Positions 1 to 10,046 of a stretch of 64,000 nt of DNA are shown piece by piece. The translations under genes and the position numbers were made by a program. The stretch comes from Clostridioides difficile. GTDB taxonomy: Bacteria; Bacillota; Clostridia; Peptostreptococcales; Peptostreptococcaceae. Every line of letters starts with the position of its first letter. Position 1 is the stretch's first letter. The notes below the pieces were generated by a model, which made no database searches, was not told where the DNA came from, and was given only the letters and a program-made list of their open reading frames with translations. Where the stretch lies: positions 62,001 through 126,000 of the forward strand of contig NZ_JRHN01000024.1 of assembly GCF_001299635.1 (NCBI RefSeq), in the 5' to 3' direction.

Positions 1-144
1 TAAGATATTAATATTAACAAAGAGGTAATAAGAAATAACATATAGAAATCCAAAAGGGGGCTGAACTAAAATTTGATTGAAAAAGATTGATTTTGAAACA
101 ATTTATTTTTAACTAAATTTATATAGAAAGTGAGGAGATAACAA

Positions 145-774
145 ATGCTAAAAAGTTATTCAATTAATGAATATATTAAAATACTTAGATTTTGCACATC
201 AGAGCAGCTAATAAGACTAGATCCAAAAGATATAGAAAATGTAACTCCCAAAAGTAAAATCAAAAAGATTAATAATATAAAAAAATTTGCATTAAAAAAA
301 GGACAAAGAATTGTAAAACCAGGCTATAGTTTTTACTATGATAATGAGAACGATATTTTCATAGATGTATTAGCTGACCAAGACAAAATTAACCAGGATG
401 AACTAATATTAACAAATGTATATATAGAGTTTAAAGATATGATGAATATATGTTACTTCAATAAAGATAATGGTGTTATTCCAAGAATATATTTTTACCA
501 AATCTATGAAAATAATGATGAAGAAGACTTGAAAAGATTTGATATTATTTATTGCAATCCTTCAGATCAAAGCTTAGTAGAAATATTAGTTCAGACAGAA
601 GAAGATATAAAAAATATATTGGTAGTTTTAAATGAAAATAATCTTACAAGTTATCGAGAATTTAAATTATTTAAAAATAAAAGGATTGTATTTGTCTTAG
701 TAAAAGATAGAAGATTGCTGTTAAGTGATACCCTGTCTGACATAATACAAAAATATAATAATTATCATAGATGA
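145..774 (+). CDS. Hypothetical protein, 209 aa
   Basis: The reading frame is complete and starts at an ATG preceded by a GTGAGGAG ribosome binding site. I do not recognise the family. The protein has no signal peptide or clear membrane segment. It has a lysine-rich basic N-terminal third (around residues 35-55), then an acidic middle with many Asp/Glu (around residues 65-150). It looks cytoplasmic. A hairpin at 782-810 separates it from the CPBP protease gene downstream, with which it could form a short operon. No function is proposed. Confidence 0.6.
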   Translation: MLKSYSINEYIKILRFCTSEQLIRLDPKDIENVTPKSKIKKINNIKKFALKKGQRIVKPGYSFYYDNENDIFIDVLADQDKINQDELILTNVYIEFKDMMNICYFNKDNGVIPRIYFYQIYENNDEEDLKRFDIIYCNPSDQSLVEILVQTEEDIKNILVVLNENNLTSYREFKLFKNKRIVFVLVKDRRLLLSDTLSDIIQKYNNYHR

Positions 775-781
775 TAAAATT

Positions 782-810
782 TATTGGTCAATAGATTTTA
801 TTGGCCAATA
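782..810 (+). other. 11-bp hairpin between two genes
   Basis: TATTGGTCAAT (782-792) pairs with ATTGGCCAATA (800-810), with one G-U pair and a 7-nt loop. It lies between the 209-aa gene and the CPBP gene, just upstream of the AGGAG of the latter. No T tract follows, so it looks like an intercistronic hairpin or attenuator rather than a proper terminator. Confidence 0.4.
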
Positions 811-829
811 AATATGAATAGGAGAATTT

Positions 830-1498
830 ATGAGAAAGTATAGGGATATTTTTTTTGTGACAATCATACATACAATATTAATTTTGACATCTACATCATT
901 AGTAACTATAATAACAAATAGAGTTACTAATGTGTATGTGTATTCGGTTTTAAATATAGTACTATTAGTAATAATATATTACAATATGTATGTTTTAATA
1001 TATAAATTCCCAGTAGATAAGATTAAATATAAAAATAATAAAAAGAAAATTACACCCTACATAACAATACTACTTTTTATAATGGTTACAAATTCAATAC
1101 TACTAAGTAAACTTGAAAATACTTTTTTAAATTTAAATCTATATTCTGTACTCCCGAAATTAAACTTAATACTTGATACTTCATCTAAACTTATCATTTA
1201 TTTATTATCTTTATTTATTCAGACTTGTTTAATTGCTCCTATAGCAGAAGAATTAATTTATAGGAAATTTATATTAAATAATCTACTTGATAATTGTAAT
1301 GCTTTCAAGTCTATAATATTATCTTCTTTTTTATTTAGTATATATCATTTAAATCTATTACAAGGCATCAATGCAATGATAATAGGTGTCTTTCTAGGCT
1401 ATTTATACCATAGGACTTGTTCAATTAATATATGTATCTTATTACATTTTATTAATAATTTTATTAACTTCATTATTTTGACAATCTATATTACATAA
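830..1498 (+). CDS. CPBP family intramembrane metalloprotease
   Basis: This 222-residue polytopic membrane protein carries the CPBP (Abi/CAAX protease-related) motifs. An EELIYR motif of the EExxxR type occurs near residue 140 after a hydrophobic stretch, followed by FSIYHLN with a histidine and LLHFINN near the C-terminus with a second histidine. These residues are the presumed metal-binding and catalytic set of the family. Several hydrophobic segments are visible from the N-terminus onward. Family members process prenylated proteins or act in bacteriocin self-immunity and maturation; the substrate here is unknown. A second, unrelated-looking CPBP gene sits in the lanthipeptide cluster at 22120-23088. 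The start has AGGAG at a good distance. Confidence 0.8.
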   Translation: MRKYRDIFFVTIIHTILILTSTSLVTIITNRVTNVYVYSVLNIVLLVIIYYNMYVLIYKFPVDKIKYKNNKKKITPYITILLFIMVTNSILLSKLENTFLNLNLYSVLPKLNLILDTSSKLIIYLLSLFIQTCLIAPIAEELIYRKFILNNLLDNCNAFKSIILSSFLFSIYHLNLLQGINAMIIGVFLGYLYHRTCSINICILLHFINNFINFIILTIYIT

Positions 1499-1719
1499 AA
1501 AATCTTTAGTTTTTCTAAAACATTTTAAAATATGACATTTATGCTATAGAACAAGTTAATAATATGCATGAAGTTATTGATTTAGTTGACATTAAGAATA
1601 AAGACTCAGAAGATATAGCCATTCAATGCACAGTAAATATATGGTAATAATTGGATTTGATTATATAAAATTATTGCTGTAACATTTAATTAAATAAACA
1701 AATGATTGGGGCGATAATT
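1499..1719 (+). other. Intergenic region with short coding remnant
   Basis: No intact gene is seen. One frame (about 1540-1647) reads as a short coherent stretch including HEVIDLVDIKNKDSEDIAIQ before a stop, with no convincing start. It is probably the tail of a lost gene. The rest is AT-rich and carries the ribosome binding site of the next gene. Confidence 0.3.
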
Positions 1720-2097
1720 ATGTATTTGAAAAGATTATCAAAATCAGAATTAATTATAATGAAATTTATTTGGAGTTTAGATACAGGGGTAAAATCATAT
1801 GATGTTGTTAATTATATGAAAGAAAAATATAGCTGGTCAGAAAAAACAACACTAAAGACTTTGTCTAAGTTATCAAATAAAAGATTCTTATATATTCAAG
1901 AAACAAGTCAATGTACATACTATACAATTTCAATTAAAGAAGATAAGTATTCTGAATTTATATCGCAAAAAATACATAAGCTCTTAGGGTGCAACTCTAT
2001 AAAAAGCCTTTTAGTGTCATTATTTCAAGAAGAATTAACAGATGAAAAGTTAACCTCATTAGAAGAGTGGGTAAAAAATTGGGAAGAAGATGACTAA
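1720..2097 (+). CDS. BlaI/MecI-type repressor, orphan
   Basis: This is a penicillinase-repressor family winged-helix protein. The N-terminal half has the family pattern LSKSELIIMKFIWSL, then YSWSEKTTLKTLSKL for the recognition helix, then a wing with YTI. The C-terminal half would dimerise. I start at the internal ATG at 1720 (125 residues) because GGGGCG precedes it; the frame is open from 1702. Such repressors bind short palindromes and are inactivated by proteolysis after signalling by a BlaR1 partner. No BlaR1 gene is adjacent, unlike the copies at 19597-19965 and 63007-63384, so its sensor may be elsewhere or shared. Confidence 0.8.
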   Translation: MYLKRLSKSELIIMKFIWSLDTGVKSYDVVNYMKEKYSWSEKTTLKTLSKLSNKRFLYIQETSQCTYYTISIKEDKYSEFISQKIHKLLGCNSIKSLLVSLFQEELTDEKLTSLEEWVKNWEEDD

Positions 2098-2147
2098 AAA
2101 TTTCACCTATACTATTCTCTAAACACCAATTTAAATATATCTAGTAA

Positions 2148-2190
2148 AAAAGCCCTCATAATCTAAATAAATGGATTGTAAGGACTTTAA
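2148..2190. terminator. Probable bidirectional terminator
   Basis: An imperfect inverted repeat (AAAGCCCTCATAATC against GATTGTAAGGACTTT) lies between the convergent BlaI gene on the left and the XRE gene on the right. Its position fits a shared terminator. Confidence 0.45.
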
Positions 2191-2217
2191 TTCTATTATA
2201 AATAATAATCAATATAT

Positions 2218-2685
2218 CTAGCCATTTGATGAATTTTTATTAGTTCTATACTTATGTTTTAAATTAATAGCAATTGCTATTGCAGTTGCTATTGAAAATT
2301 CACTTAATATTATACTTGGATTCCATATTTCAAAGTAGAAGTGGCCAATAATATAGATAGCGAATGCAATTAAATATATTGCGAGACAACTTAATACAAT
2401 AAATCTAACCCTATCATTTTTTCTTTCCTTTTCGACTAACTGTTGTTGCTTCTCTAAAATTTCTGTTCTAATTGATATCTCATCTATTTCGGATGGTTTC
2501 AAAAGATAATCTATTGTAACATCAAATATTTCGCTTAAAGTAATTAATTTTTCTGTTTCTGGAATAGATTGGCCAGTTTCCCATTTTGATATACTTTGTC
2601 TTGATACATTAAGTTGTTCTGCTAAATTCTCTTGAGATAGATTATTTGCTTTTCTTAGTTTTAAAATTTTTTCAGATATATCCAT
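2218..2685 (-). CDS. XRE-family regulator with C-terminal membrane segments
   Basis: An N-terminal helix-turn-helix domain (about residues 1-65; [19 protein letters not shown], then [17 protein letters not shown]) is followed by a charged linker rich in Glu/Lys (about 75-95) and two hydrophobic segments (about 97-120 and 128-145). I start at the ATG at 2685 (155 residues) because GAGGAGGAAA lies just upstream; an upstream extension to 2736 lacks such a site. Membrane-tethered XRE regulators are common in Firmicutes, often controlling neighbouring transporters or stress genes. The target is unknown. Confidence 0.8.
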   Translation of the reverse strand: MDISEKILKLRKANNLSQENLAEQLNVSRQSISKWETGQSIPETEKLITLSEIFDVTIDYLLKPSEIDEISIRTEILEKQQQLVEKERKNDRVRFIVLSCLAIYLIAFAIYIIGHFYFEIWNPSIILSEFSIATAIAIAINLKHKYRTNKNSSNG

Positions 2686-2736
2686 TTTATTTTCCTCCTC
2701 AATCTTACTATGTTTTTTGTCAACTTTGAGTTGCAT

Positions 2737-3054
2737 CTTTGTAATAATAAGTATTTTATATAAATTTTATTATTTAATAAAGTAGCTTAAAATTATGTCT
2801 TAGGGAAAATTGTAATATCTAAGTATAGTGCATGGAATAAAATTAGAGGAAAGCAAATAAAGTATCTATAAGATTGAAAAATAAATAATAGGATTTAAAA
2901 TTGTAAATTAGTTTTGGAATTGAGAAATTAATGAAGCCTTTGGGTATAAGTTTAAAACATTACTAGAGTACAAAGTTGCTTGATTTGGAAGTATATGTAT
3001 GTATTATATTAAACTCCCAAGCTTATTCGAACTTGGGAGTTATCTATTATCAGA
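2737..3054. other. Gene-free stretch with terminator hairpin
   Basis: No coding sequence is seen. At 3012-3041 AACTCCCAAG pairs with CTTGGGAGTT, a 10-bp GC-rich stem that would terminate leftward transcription of the kinase remnant. Confidence 0.4.
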
Positions 3055-3690
3055 CTAGACTTCATGTTGTTCCAATGTGATTTGAAATGATGTACCTTTT
3101 CCAATAGTGCTAGAAACTGAAATACTACCTTCATGTGCATCAATAATCTGCATAGAGATAAATAAACCTAATCCTTTACCTTGTGTATGATGTTTTTTGC
3201 TACTATAGTATTTATCAAAAATATCAAAGGTTATAAATAGCTCTATACATTAGCATCTCATCAATAACTAAATGTAACTTTTTTAAATCTGTATGAAATT
3301 CAAATATCTGATTTTCTGATTTTAGATTGTTTGCTATATCAGCAATGAGGTTTTGAAGAAAGGCGACCATTTCAACCTGTGTATATTTAAGCGGCACTTT
3401 TCCAGAGGAATCTATAAAAAACGACAGACTTAAATCATCTATTAACTTTTCTATATACACTCCCTTTTTATATATATTATTCAGAAATGTCATTCTCTCT
3501 TCTTCACTAAAATTGTGGTTTTTGTTGAGTATTAGAGAAGAGTATCCATTGATATATGATAGTGGCGTTTTCAAATCATGTAATACACCAGCAAGCCAAT
3601 CAGTTTTTCAATTTCCAGCTTTTCTCGTTCAATTTCAGTTTCTTGAAGCTTATTGCCTAAAGCTTTTATATTTACAAAACTTCCTTATAC
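3055..3690 (-). pseudogene. Sensor histidine kinase remnant
   Basis: Read leftward from about 3690, a coiled-coil-like stretch (NKLQETEIEREKLEIEK) leads, after a frameshift near 3608, into the H box (AGVLHDLKTPLSYINGY). The dimerisation domain follows to MYRAIYNL. The frame is then lost and most of the ATPase N box is missing. The G-box end (GKGLGLFISMQIIDAHEG) and a terminal GKGTSFQITL remain in a third frame. The N-terminal sensor part is gone, cut at the junction with the protease remnant at about 3695. With at least one frameshift, an internal deletion and a 5' truncation it cannot make a working kinase. Confidence 0.8.
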
Positions 3691-3699
3691 ATAAAGTGG

Positions 3700-4479
3700 T
3701 GCAATGTTTGTTGCTGATAGTAAACTTGCAAAAGAGCTTGGTATTAAAACAGCTTCACAGATGGAAGGTACATTCCAAGGAGGTAATACCGCTGAAGTTG
3801 GTTTTGGTCAAGTTGACTCACTTACTATAGGAGATATAAGCATGAAGAATGTCCCTATAATGATGGGTTCATTTGAGGGATTTGAAGAAGTATTTAAAGG
3901 TCAGGCATCAAATGTTCATGGTATTTATTGGTACAAGTGTACTTAAGGAATTTATACCTACAATGGATTATCCTAGTGGCCAGTTGGTATTAAGACCTAG
4001 AAATGAAGTAGGTATGGCTAGTGTCAATAAAGTGCTTGCCAACAATAAAGTATTAGAAGAGATTCCATTCACGCTTGCTTCTACTCATTACCATGTATGC
4101 TAAAGGTTCAATAAATCAGAAAAGTGGAATGAACTTCTTTATGGATTCAGGGTTTGCTAATGGAGAAGGTACTGGAATGCAACTACCTAAAGAAACAATG
4201 AACTTAGCTGGGATTCCAATGCCTAAGTTAAATAAAGGACAAAGTAGTGGAATGGGAGGAAGTAATTATAAAGAAGGTACTTTTGAAATCTCATCATATG
4301 GTCTAGCTAGCTTGCAACTAAAAAATGTAGTTGGGAACTATACAACAGGTGAGGAATCAATATATTATGAGGAAGTTGGTTTCTTTGAAGATGGTTTGAT
4401 AGGTCATAATTATTTTAAGAATTACAAATGGACAATGGATTTTGATTCTATGAAGATGACATTTAGTAATCTGAAATAG
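3700..4479 (+). pseudogene. Retropepsin-like aspartyl protease remnant
   Basis: Three overlapping reading frames (3704-3946, about 3943-4080, 4075-4479) together read as one protein. It includes MFVADSKLAKELGI, GFGQVDSLTIGDI, a second half with FFMDSGFANGEGTGMQLP and a C-terminal IGHNYFKNYKWTMDFD. The last motif is typical of bacterial retropepsin-like proteins. The expected first catalytic region (hydrophobic-D-T/S-G before the frame opens) has been lost at the 5' junction. At least two frameshifts break the rest. A hairpin at 4639-4662 lies downstream. Confidence 0.65.
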
Positions 4480-5158
4480 TATACAGAATTAAATACAAAA
4501 GTATATAAACTAAAGTTAGCTGATACTATTTTATATTATAAAAACTATTATTGTAACGCACATATATTTCAATATCATCTATCTCATTAAAAAATATGCA
4601 GTAAGTCATATTATAATAAAGTCTAATTTTTTCAGTAAACAGCAATATCTATTTATTGCTGTGTTGTTTTGTTTGTAATATAAATATTTTTAATATTTCA
4701 AATGTAAATAATAAATATTCTTTGTTACTAAGAGCAAAGATAGAGATAAAAATAGGAAGAAAAAATGATAAAATCACTTAAAGCAAAAGTATTATGTATT
4801 CTATTTTGTGGATATTTGCTTGTTGTTGTAATGATATGGGTATAATCTCACACTGAATCATCAAAAAACTCAACACATAAACTAACACAATAAGTTACCT
4901 GTGTAAATTATGAAAAAAAGGATGAACTCAAATCAAAATATGTGAAAAACCAAAAGGATGAAATTATTAAATTAAAATATACTCAAATGTTATTTATTTA
5001 GGAGAAAACCATTGCTTCACTATCTTATGATGGACTTTATTTGCTTTTAGTATACAATAATATATTTTGGCTATGTAATATATATAAATGGTATAATAAT
5101 ACTTATGGAAATATAATAAATTGGAATAGTATAAAGCTAAAAGGGGAGAAAATAAACA
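4480..5158. other. Intergenic region with terminator, remnants and hsd promoter
   Basis: ACAGCAATA (4639-4647) pairs with TATTGCTGT (4654-4662) and is followed by a T-rich tract, a likely terminator. At 4764 an ATG opens a short hydrophobic peptide (IKSLKAKVLCILF...) that stops after about 26 codons and looks like the start of a lost lipoprotein or membrane gene. An extended -10, TGGTATAAT (about 5089-5097), lies about 60 nt before hsdR and is the best promoter candidate for the restriction operon. Confidence 0.4.
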
Positions 5159-8100
5159 ATGTCAAACTTTTATTTTTTAGATAGATGGCCTAATCTAAAA
5201 AAGCTAGGAATGCAGGCAGAAAATTATATAATTATAGATCCAAATGCTTCGATGCTAAAAACTAGAATATTAGGTGAACAGTTAATAGATTTAGTATTAA
5301 TAACATTAAAAGTAGAAATAGATAGATTTGCAACTCAAGATGATAAGATAAAAAAGTTAAGGACTCTAAATTTAAATCAATCTATACCAGATTGGTTCAA
5401 TATAGTTAGACTTCATGGTAATAAAGCAATGCATGAAGCTATGGATGACAAAGATAAAGCAAAAGAAGCCCTAATGGCAATGATAAAAATAAGTGCTTGG
5501 TTTTACATAAATGTAACTAAAGATAAGTCTATACTTCCACTTAAATTTAAAATACCAAAATCAATTTCTAAGAAAGTATATAAAATAGATAATTATAAAA
5601 AAGAAATTGAGAGCATAGAAGTAAACAATAAAAAAGAATTAGAAGAGGTAAAAGAGGAATTAAAGCAAACTTCCATAATAGACAGTTATACAGAGCTTAA
5701 AAAAGTAGAGGATATGTTAGATTTAAATGAAGCACAAACTAGAAAGAAATTAATAGATGTATTATTAGAGCAAGCAGGATGGGATGTTTGTGGTAGTAAA
5801 GTAGTTAAAGAATATAAAATAGAAAACTACAAAGGTAAAACTGGAAAAGTAGGGTATGCTGATTATGTATTACTTGATAAAAAAGACAATCCTATAGCAG
5901 TAGTAGAAGCTAAAAAAACTATGCTAGATCCATATGTAGGTCAGGAACAAGCTAAATCTTATGCTGATGGTATAGAAGAACAAACTGGTATAAGACCTAT
6001 AATATATTTCACTAATGGATATGAAACTCATATGTGGGATGATAAATATAGCACTCCAAGACTTGTATGGGGATTTTATAGCTTAGAAGATTTAGAATAT
6101 GAAATGTTTAAGCATAAAAATAAAAGATCTCTTAGTAGTGTGGAAATAGATACAAGTATAAGTGGTAGAAGCTATCAAATAGAAGGCATCAAAAGTGTAT
6201 ATGAAAAGTTTGAAAAAGGACATAGAAAGTCTTTAATAGTAATGGCAACTGGATGTGGAAAGACAAGAACTGCCATATCCTTAGTAAAAGGGATGATAGA
6301 ATCTAACCATGTAAAAAGAGTATTATTTTTAGCTGATAGGGATGAACTTGTAAAGCAAGCAAGTAGAGATAAAAGTAGTTTTAAGACTTTTATGCCAAGT
6401 ACACCACAAATGAGAATAACATCAAAAACATCACAGGATAGAGAATCAGTACTGTATTTTTCAACTTATCAAACAATGATAAATTACTATCATGAATTTA
6501 GTGTAGGTTTCTTTGATCTTATAATATGTGATGAAGCTCATAGAAGTATATACAAGGTATACAAAGATATAGTAAACTACTTTGATTCATATATAGTAGG
6601 ACTTACAGCTACACCAGTAGGATTTATAAATAGAAATACATTCTCATTATTTGATTGTGGTGACAAAGATCCTACATTCTCATACTCATATGAAGAAGCA
6701 ATAAATCATAGACCACAATACCTACTTAAGTATAGAGCAAAAGATGCTTCAACAGAGTTTTTAAGAAAAGGTATAAAATGGAAGAACTTAAGTGAAGAAC
6801 AAAAAAGAGATTTAGAAGAAGATGGATTAGATGAAGAACAAATCGATTTTGATAAAAATGATTTAGAGGAATTTGTAAGTAATAAAGATACGAATAGAAA
6901 AATACTACAAAATCTTATGGAAAATGGAATCAAAATAAAAGATGAAATAGGTAAGAGTATAATATTTGCTAAGAATAAAAATCATGCTACATTACTTTTA
7001 AAGTTATTTGATGAAATGTATCCTCAATACAATGGTAATTTAGCAGCTATAATACATTCAGATATAAAAAATAAAGATGATGTGTTAAAGAGGTTTAAAG
7101 AAAAAGATAGACCTAAAATAGCAATATCAGTAGACATGCTAGATACAGGAGTTGACGTTCCAGAAGTAGTAAACCTAGTATTTGCAAAACCTATATATTC
7201 AAAAGTAAAGTTTTTACAAATGATAGGTAGAGGTACAAGACTTTGCCCTAATCTGTTTGGAGATGGAGAAGATAAAGAAGAATTTTATATATTTGACCAT
7301 TGGAAAAATTTTGAATTTTTTGGGGAAAAACCAGAGGGAATAATTCCAATAGAAGCTAAATCATCACTTCAAACTAGATTTGAAAGTAGAGTAAAGCTTT
7401 TAGAAATATTAAAAGCTAAAGGATTAGGTGAAGAAGAAAAAAATATTATAAAACTCATAAGAAAAGATTTAGATCGTTTACCAGAAAAATCAGTAGAAAT
7501 AAGAAAAAATAAAAAACTTATAGATTCATTAAAACCAGATAAAGTATGGGATAGTATAGATAAAAACTTATTAGATAAATTAATGAAAAATATATCACCA
7601 CTAATGGGTTGGGTAGATATAAGTGATCATAGGGATGCAATATTATTTGATAACTCAATGTATAAAATGCAAATATTAAAGCTTAATGATGACCCCAAAA
7701 TAATTACTCATGTATCTAAGGTAGTAGGAGATTTATCTAAGCTTAACACAACTATGAATCAATTTAAAGGAGTTCGTAATTATGTAAAAGAACTACTTAA
7801 AATAGAAAAGTGGGGAAGTTTAAATTATAAAGAGTTAGAAGAAATAAGAATACTTCTAAGAGATTTAATGAAGTATAAGTCTAAAAATACAAAAACATTT
7901 GTAGAGGTAGATATAAAAGATAGTGATATTTTAATAAAAGAGATATACACAAGTGATAATTATGGACAAGTTAATGTAGATGCTTACATAGAAAGAGTAA
8001 AAAATACCTTTGAAAAAGAAATGAGCATGAATCTTGTTATACAAAAGATAAGAAAAGGAAAAGAATTAACTAAAGAAGAGTTAGATAATATTTATGATAT

Positions 8101-8470
8101 ATTTAATTCTGGAAAAATAGAGTTTAGCTTAGATGAATTATCAGAGAAAGCTCATGTAAGTAAAGAAGACGTTATAGGTGTAATAAGGAAGTTTGTTGGA
8201 GTAGATGAAGAAGAATTAAATACTAAATTTGATGAATTCATAAATATAAATCATTCTAAAATGAATGTAAAGCAAATCAATATAATTAAAATGATAAAAG
8301 ATGATATACTAAAAAATCGAGGAATATCATTTGCCACACTTTACGAAGGAAAATATACAACACTAAGTAAAGATGGTATAGATGGTATATTTAATGAAAA
8401 ACTTAGTGATGAGGTATTTGATTTAATAGAACCATATAGGGCTGAAGAAGAAGATAACATATATGCATAA
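5159..8470 (+). CDS. hsdR: Type I restriction enzyme, R (endonuclease) subunit
   Basis: This 1103-residue subunit performs ATP-driven DNA translocation and cleavage in a type I restriction complex. An N-terminal DUF4145-like helical region (about 1-130) is followed by a nuclease core with AVVEAKK near residue 250. Superfamily 2 helicase domains follow, with Walker A in MATGCGKTRT near residue 362, DEAH in CDEAHRS near 458, a TATPVG motif III, and motif VI in QMIGRGTRLCP. The length is normal for the family. It starts at an ATG after AAGGGGAG and leads the hsdR-hsdM-hsdS operon, 19 nt upstream of hsdM. The sequence is intact, with no frameshift. Confidence 0.95.
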   Translation: MSNFYFLDRWPNLKKLGMQAENYIIIDPNASMLKTRILGEQLIDLVLITLKVEIDRFATQDDKIKKLRTLNLNQSIPDWFNIVRLHGNKAMHEAMDDKDKAKEALMAMIKISAWFYINVTKDKSILPLKFKIPKSISKKVYKIDNYKKEIESIEVNNKKELEEVKEELKQTSIIDSYTELKKVEDMLDLNEAQTRKKLIDVLLEQAGWDVCGSKVVKEYKIENYKGKTGKVGYADYVLLDKKDNPIAVVEAKKTMLDPYVGQEQAKSYADGIEEQTGIRPIIYFTNGYETHMWDDKYSTPRLVWGFYSLEDLEYEMFKHKNKRSLSSVEIDTSISGRSYQIEGIKSVYEKFEKGHRKSLIVMATGCGKTRTAISLVKGMIESNHVKRVLFLADRDELVKQASRDKSSFKTFMPSTPQMRITSKTSQDRESVLYFSTYQTMINYYHEFSVGFFDLIICDEAHRSIYKVYKDIVNYFDSYIVGLTATPVGFINRNTFSLFDCGDKDPTFSYSYEEAINHRPQYLLKYRAKDASTEFLRKGIKWKNLSEEQKRDLEEDGLDEEQIDFDKNDLEEFVSNKDTNRKILQNLMENGIKIKDEIGKSIIFAKNKNHATLLLKLFDEMYPQYNGNLAAIIHSDIKNKDDVLKRFKEKDRPKIAISVDMLDTGVDVPEVVNLVFAKPIYSKVKFLQMIGRGTRLCPNLFGDGEDKEEFYIFDHWKNFEFFGEKPEGIIPIEAKSSLQTRFESRVKLLEILKAKGLGEEEKNIIKLIRKDLDRLPEKSVEIRKNKKLIDSLKPDKVWDSIDKNLLDKLMKNISPLMGWVDISDHRDAILFDNSMYKMQILKLNDDPKIITHVSKVVGDLSKLNTTMNQFKGVRNYVKELLKIEKWGSLNYKELEEIRILLRDLMKYKSKNTKTFVEVDIKDSDILIKEIYTSDNYGQVNVDAYIERVKNTFEKEMSMNLVIQKIRKGKELTKEELDNIYDIFNSGKIEFSLDELSEKAHVSKEDVIGVIRKFVGVDEEELNTKFDEFININHSKMNVKQINIIKMIKDDILKNRGISFATLYEGKYTTLSKDGIDGIFNEKLSDEVFDLIEPYRAEEEDNIYA

Positions 8471-8489
8471 ATAGAAAGAGGAGAACAAC

Positions 8490-10046
8490 ATGCTTAATTC
8501 AGAAATAAAAAGTAAAATAGATAGGCTATGGGATAGCTTTTGGTCAGGTGGAATATCAAATCCCCTAACTGTCATAGAACAAATATCATATCTATTATTT
8601 ATAAAAAAATTAGATGACACAGAAATCGCAAAAGAAAAGAAAGCTAAGAGAATGAGAAGACCATATACTACTGTATTTGAAAAATATGTACAAAGTATGG
8701 ATGAGAGTGAAATAAATAGAGTTAACTTAAATTCTGATAATTTAAGATGGTCAGAGTTTGTTCACTATGATAGTGAAGCAAGTTTTAAAAATATGCAAGA
8801 TAAAGTGTTTCCATTTTTAAAAACATATTCAGATGAAGATAGCATCTTTGCAGATCAAATGAAAGATTCAGTGTTTTTAATACAAAAACCAAGTTTGTTA
8901 TACGAAGCAGTTCAATTGATAAGCTCCATAAAGTTAGATGATAATGATACAAACGGTGATTTATATGAATATCTATTATCAAAACTTGCAACAGCAGGTG
9001 TAAATGGTCAGTTTAGAACTCCAAGACATATAATAAATATGATGGTAGAATTAATGGACCCAACAATAGAAGATGTAATAACAGACCCATCCTGTGGTAC
9101 TGCAGGATTTTTAGTAAGTGCTAGTGAGTATATATTAAGAAAGTATACAGGCAAAGACAGTGTATTTACTGACGAAGAAGGGATACTTCATGATAAGATA
9201 GGGGACAAAATAGATAGCAATGGATGGGAGCATTATAAAAATAAGATGTTTAATGCAACAGAGTTTGACCCGTCTATGTTTAGAATAGCAGCTATGAACT
9301 TAATGCTTCATGGTATAGTAAATCCACAGATAACTCAAGTTGACGCTTTATCTAGCCAATATGATGAAGAAGATAAATACTCTTTAGTACTAGCTAACCC
9401 TCCATTTAAGGGAAGTATAGATGAAGGTGATATAAATAAGAGTTTAAGAAATGTTGTAAAAACTAAGAAAACAGAGTTATTATTCTTAGCACTTATAGAT
9501 AGGATACTTGATATGGGTGGTAGGGGTGCTGTTATAGTTCCAGATGGTGTGCTATTTGGTTCATCTAAGGCTCATAAGGATATTAGAAAAAAGATAGTTG
9601 ATGAGTGTGAGTTAAGAGCAGTTATTTCTATGCCTAGTGGTGTGTTTAAGCCTTATGCTGGAGTTTCTACTGGTATACTTATATTTACTAAGGGTGGAGA
9701 GACTGATAATGTATGGTTTTATGATATGCAAGCTGATGGATATAGTTTAGATGATAAGAGAAATGAAGTTGAAGCTAATGATATTCCAGATATTATAGAG
9801 AGTTTTAGAAAGTGTATGGATGATAAGACACTTGAGCCAAGTAAAGAAGATAAGTGGTTCTTTGTTGATAAGAGTGAGATTGTTGATAATGGTTATGATT
9901 TAAGTATTAATAAGTATAAAGCGATTGAGTATGAGGAAGTTGTGTATGAAGCTCCAGAGGTGATTATGGAGAAGATTGAAGCTCTTGAGATGGGTATTCT
10001 TGAGGATATTAAGGCTTTAAAGAAGATGGTGAATGGACATGAGTAA
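8490..10046 (+). CDS. hsdM: Type I restriction-modification, M (adenine methyltransferase) subunit
   Basis: This 518-residue N6-adenine DNA methyltransferase uses S-adenosylmethionine to methylate the sites chosen by HsdS. An N-terminal helical HsdM_N domain (about 1-140) precedes the catalytic domain. The AdoMet-binding motif is DPSCGTAGFL near residue 200 and the catalytic NPPF motif is in LANPPFKGS near residue 303. An AGGAG site precedes the ATG. Its 3' end overlaps the hsdS start by 14 nt, the usual translational coupling in type I operons. Codon usage in the last 600 bp shifts slightly towards G, a possible trace of recombination. Confidence 0.95.
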   Translation: MLNSEIKSKIDRLWDSFWSGGISNPLTVIEQISYLLFIKKLDDTEIAKEKKAKRMRRPYTTVFEKYVQSMDESEINRVNLNSDNLRWSEFVHYDSEASFKNMQDKVFPFLKTYSDEDSIFADQMKDSVFLIQKPSLLYEAVQLISSIKLDDNDTNGDLYEYLLSKLATAGVNGQFRTPRHIINMMVELMDPTIEDVITDPSCGTAGFLVSASEYILRKYTGKDSVFTDEEGILHDKIGDKIDSNGWEHYKNKMFNATEFDPSMFRIAAMNLMLHGIVNPQITQVDALSSQYDEEDKYSLVLANPPFKGSIDEGDINKSLRNVVKTKKTELLFLALIDRILDMGGRGAVIVPDGVLFGSSKAHKDIRKKIVDECELRAVISMPSGVFKPYAGVSTGILIFTKGGETDNVWFYDMQADGYSLDDKRNEVEANDIPDIIESFRKCMDDKTLEPSKEDKWFFVDKSEIVDNGYDLSINKYKAIEYEEVVYEAPEVIMEKIEALEMGILEDIKALKKMVNGHE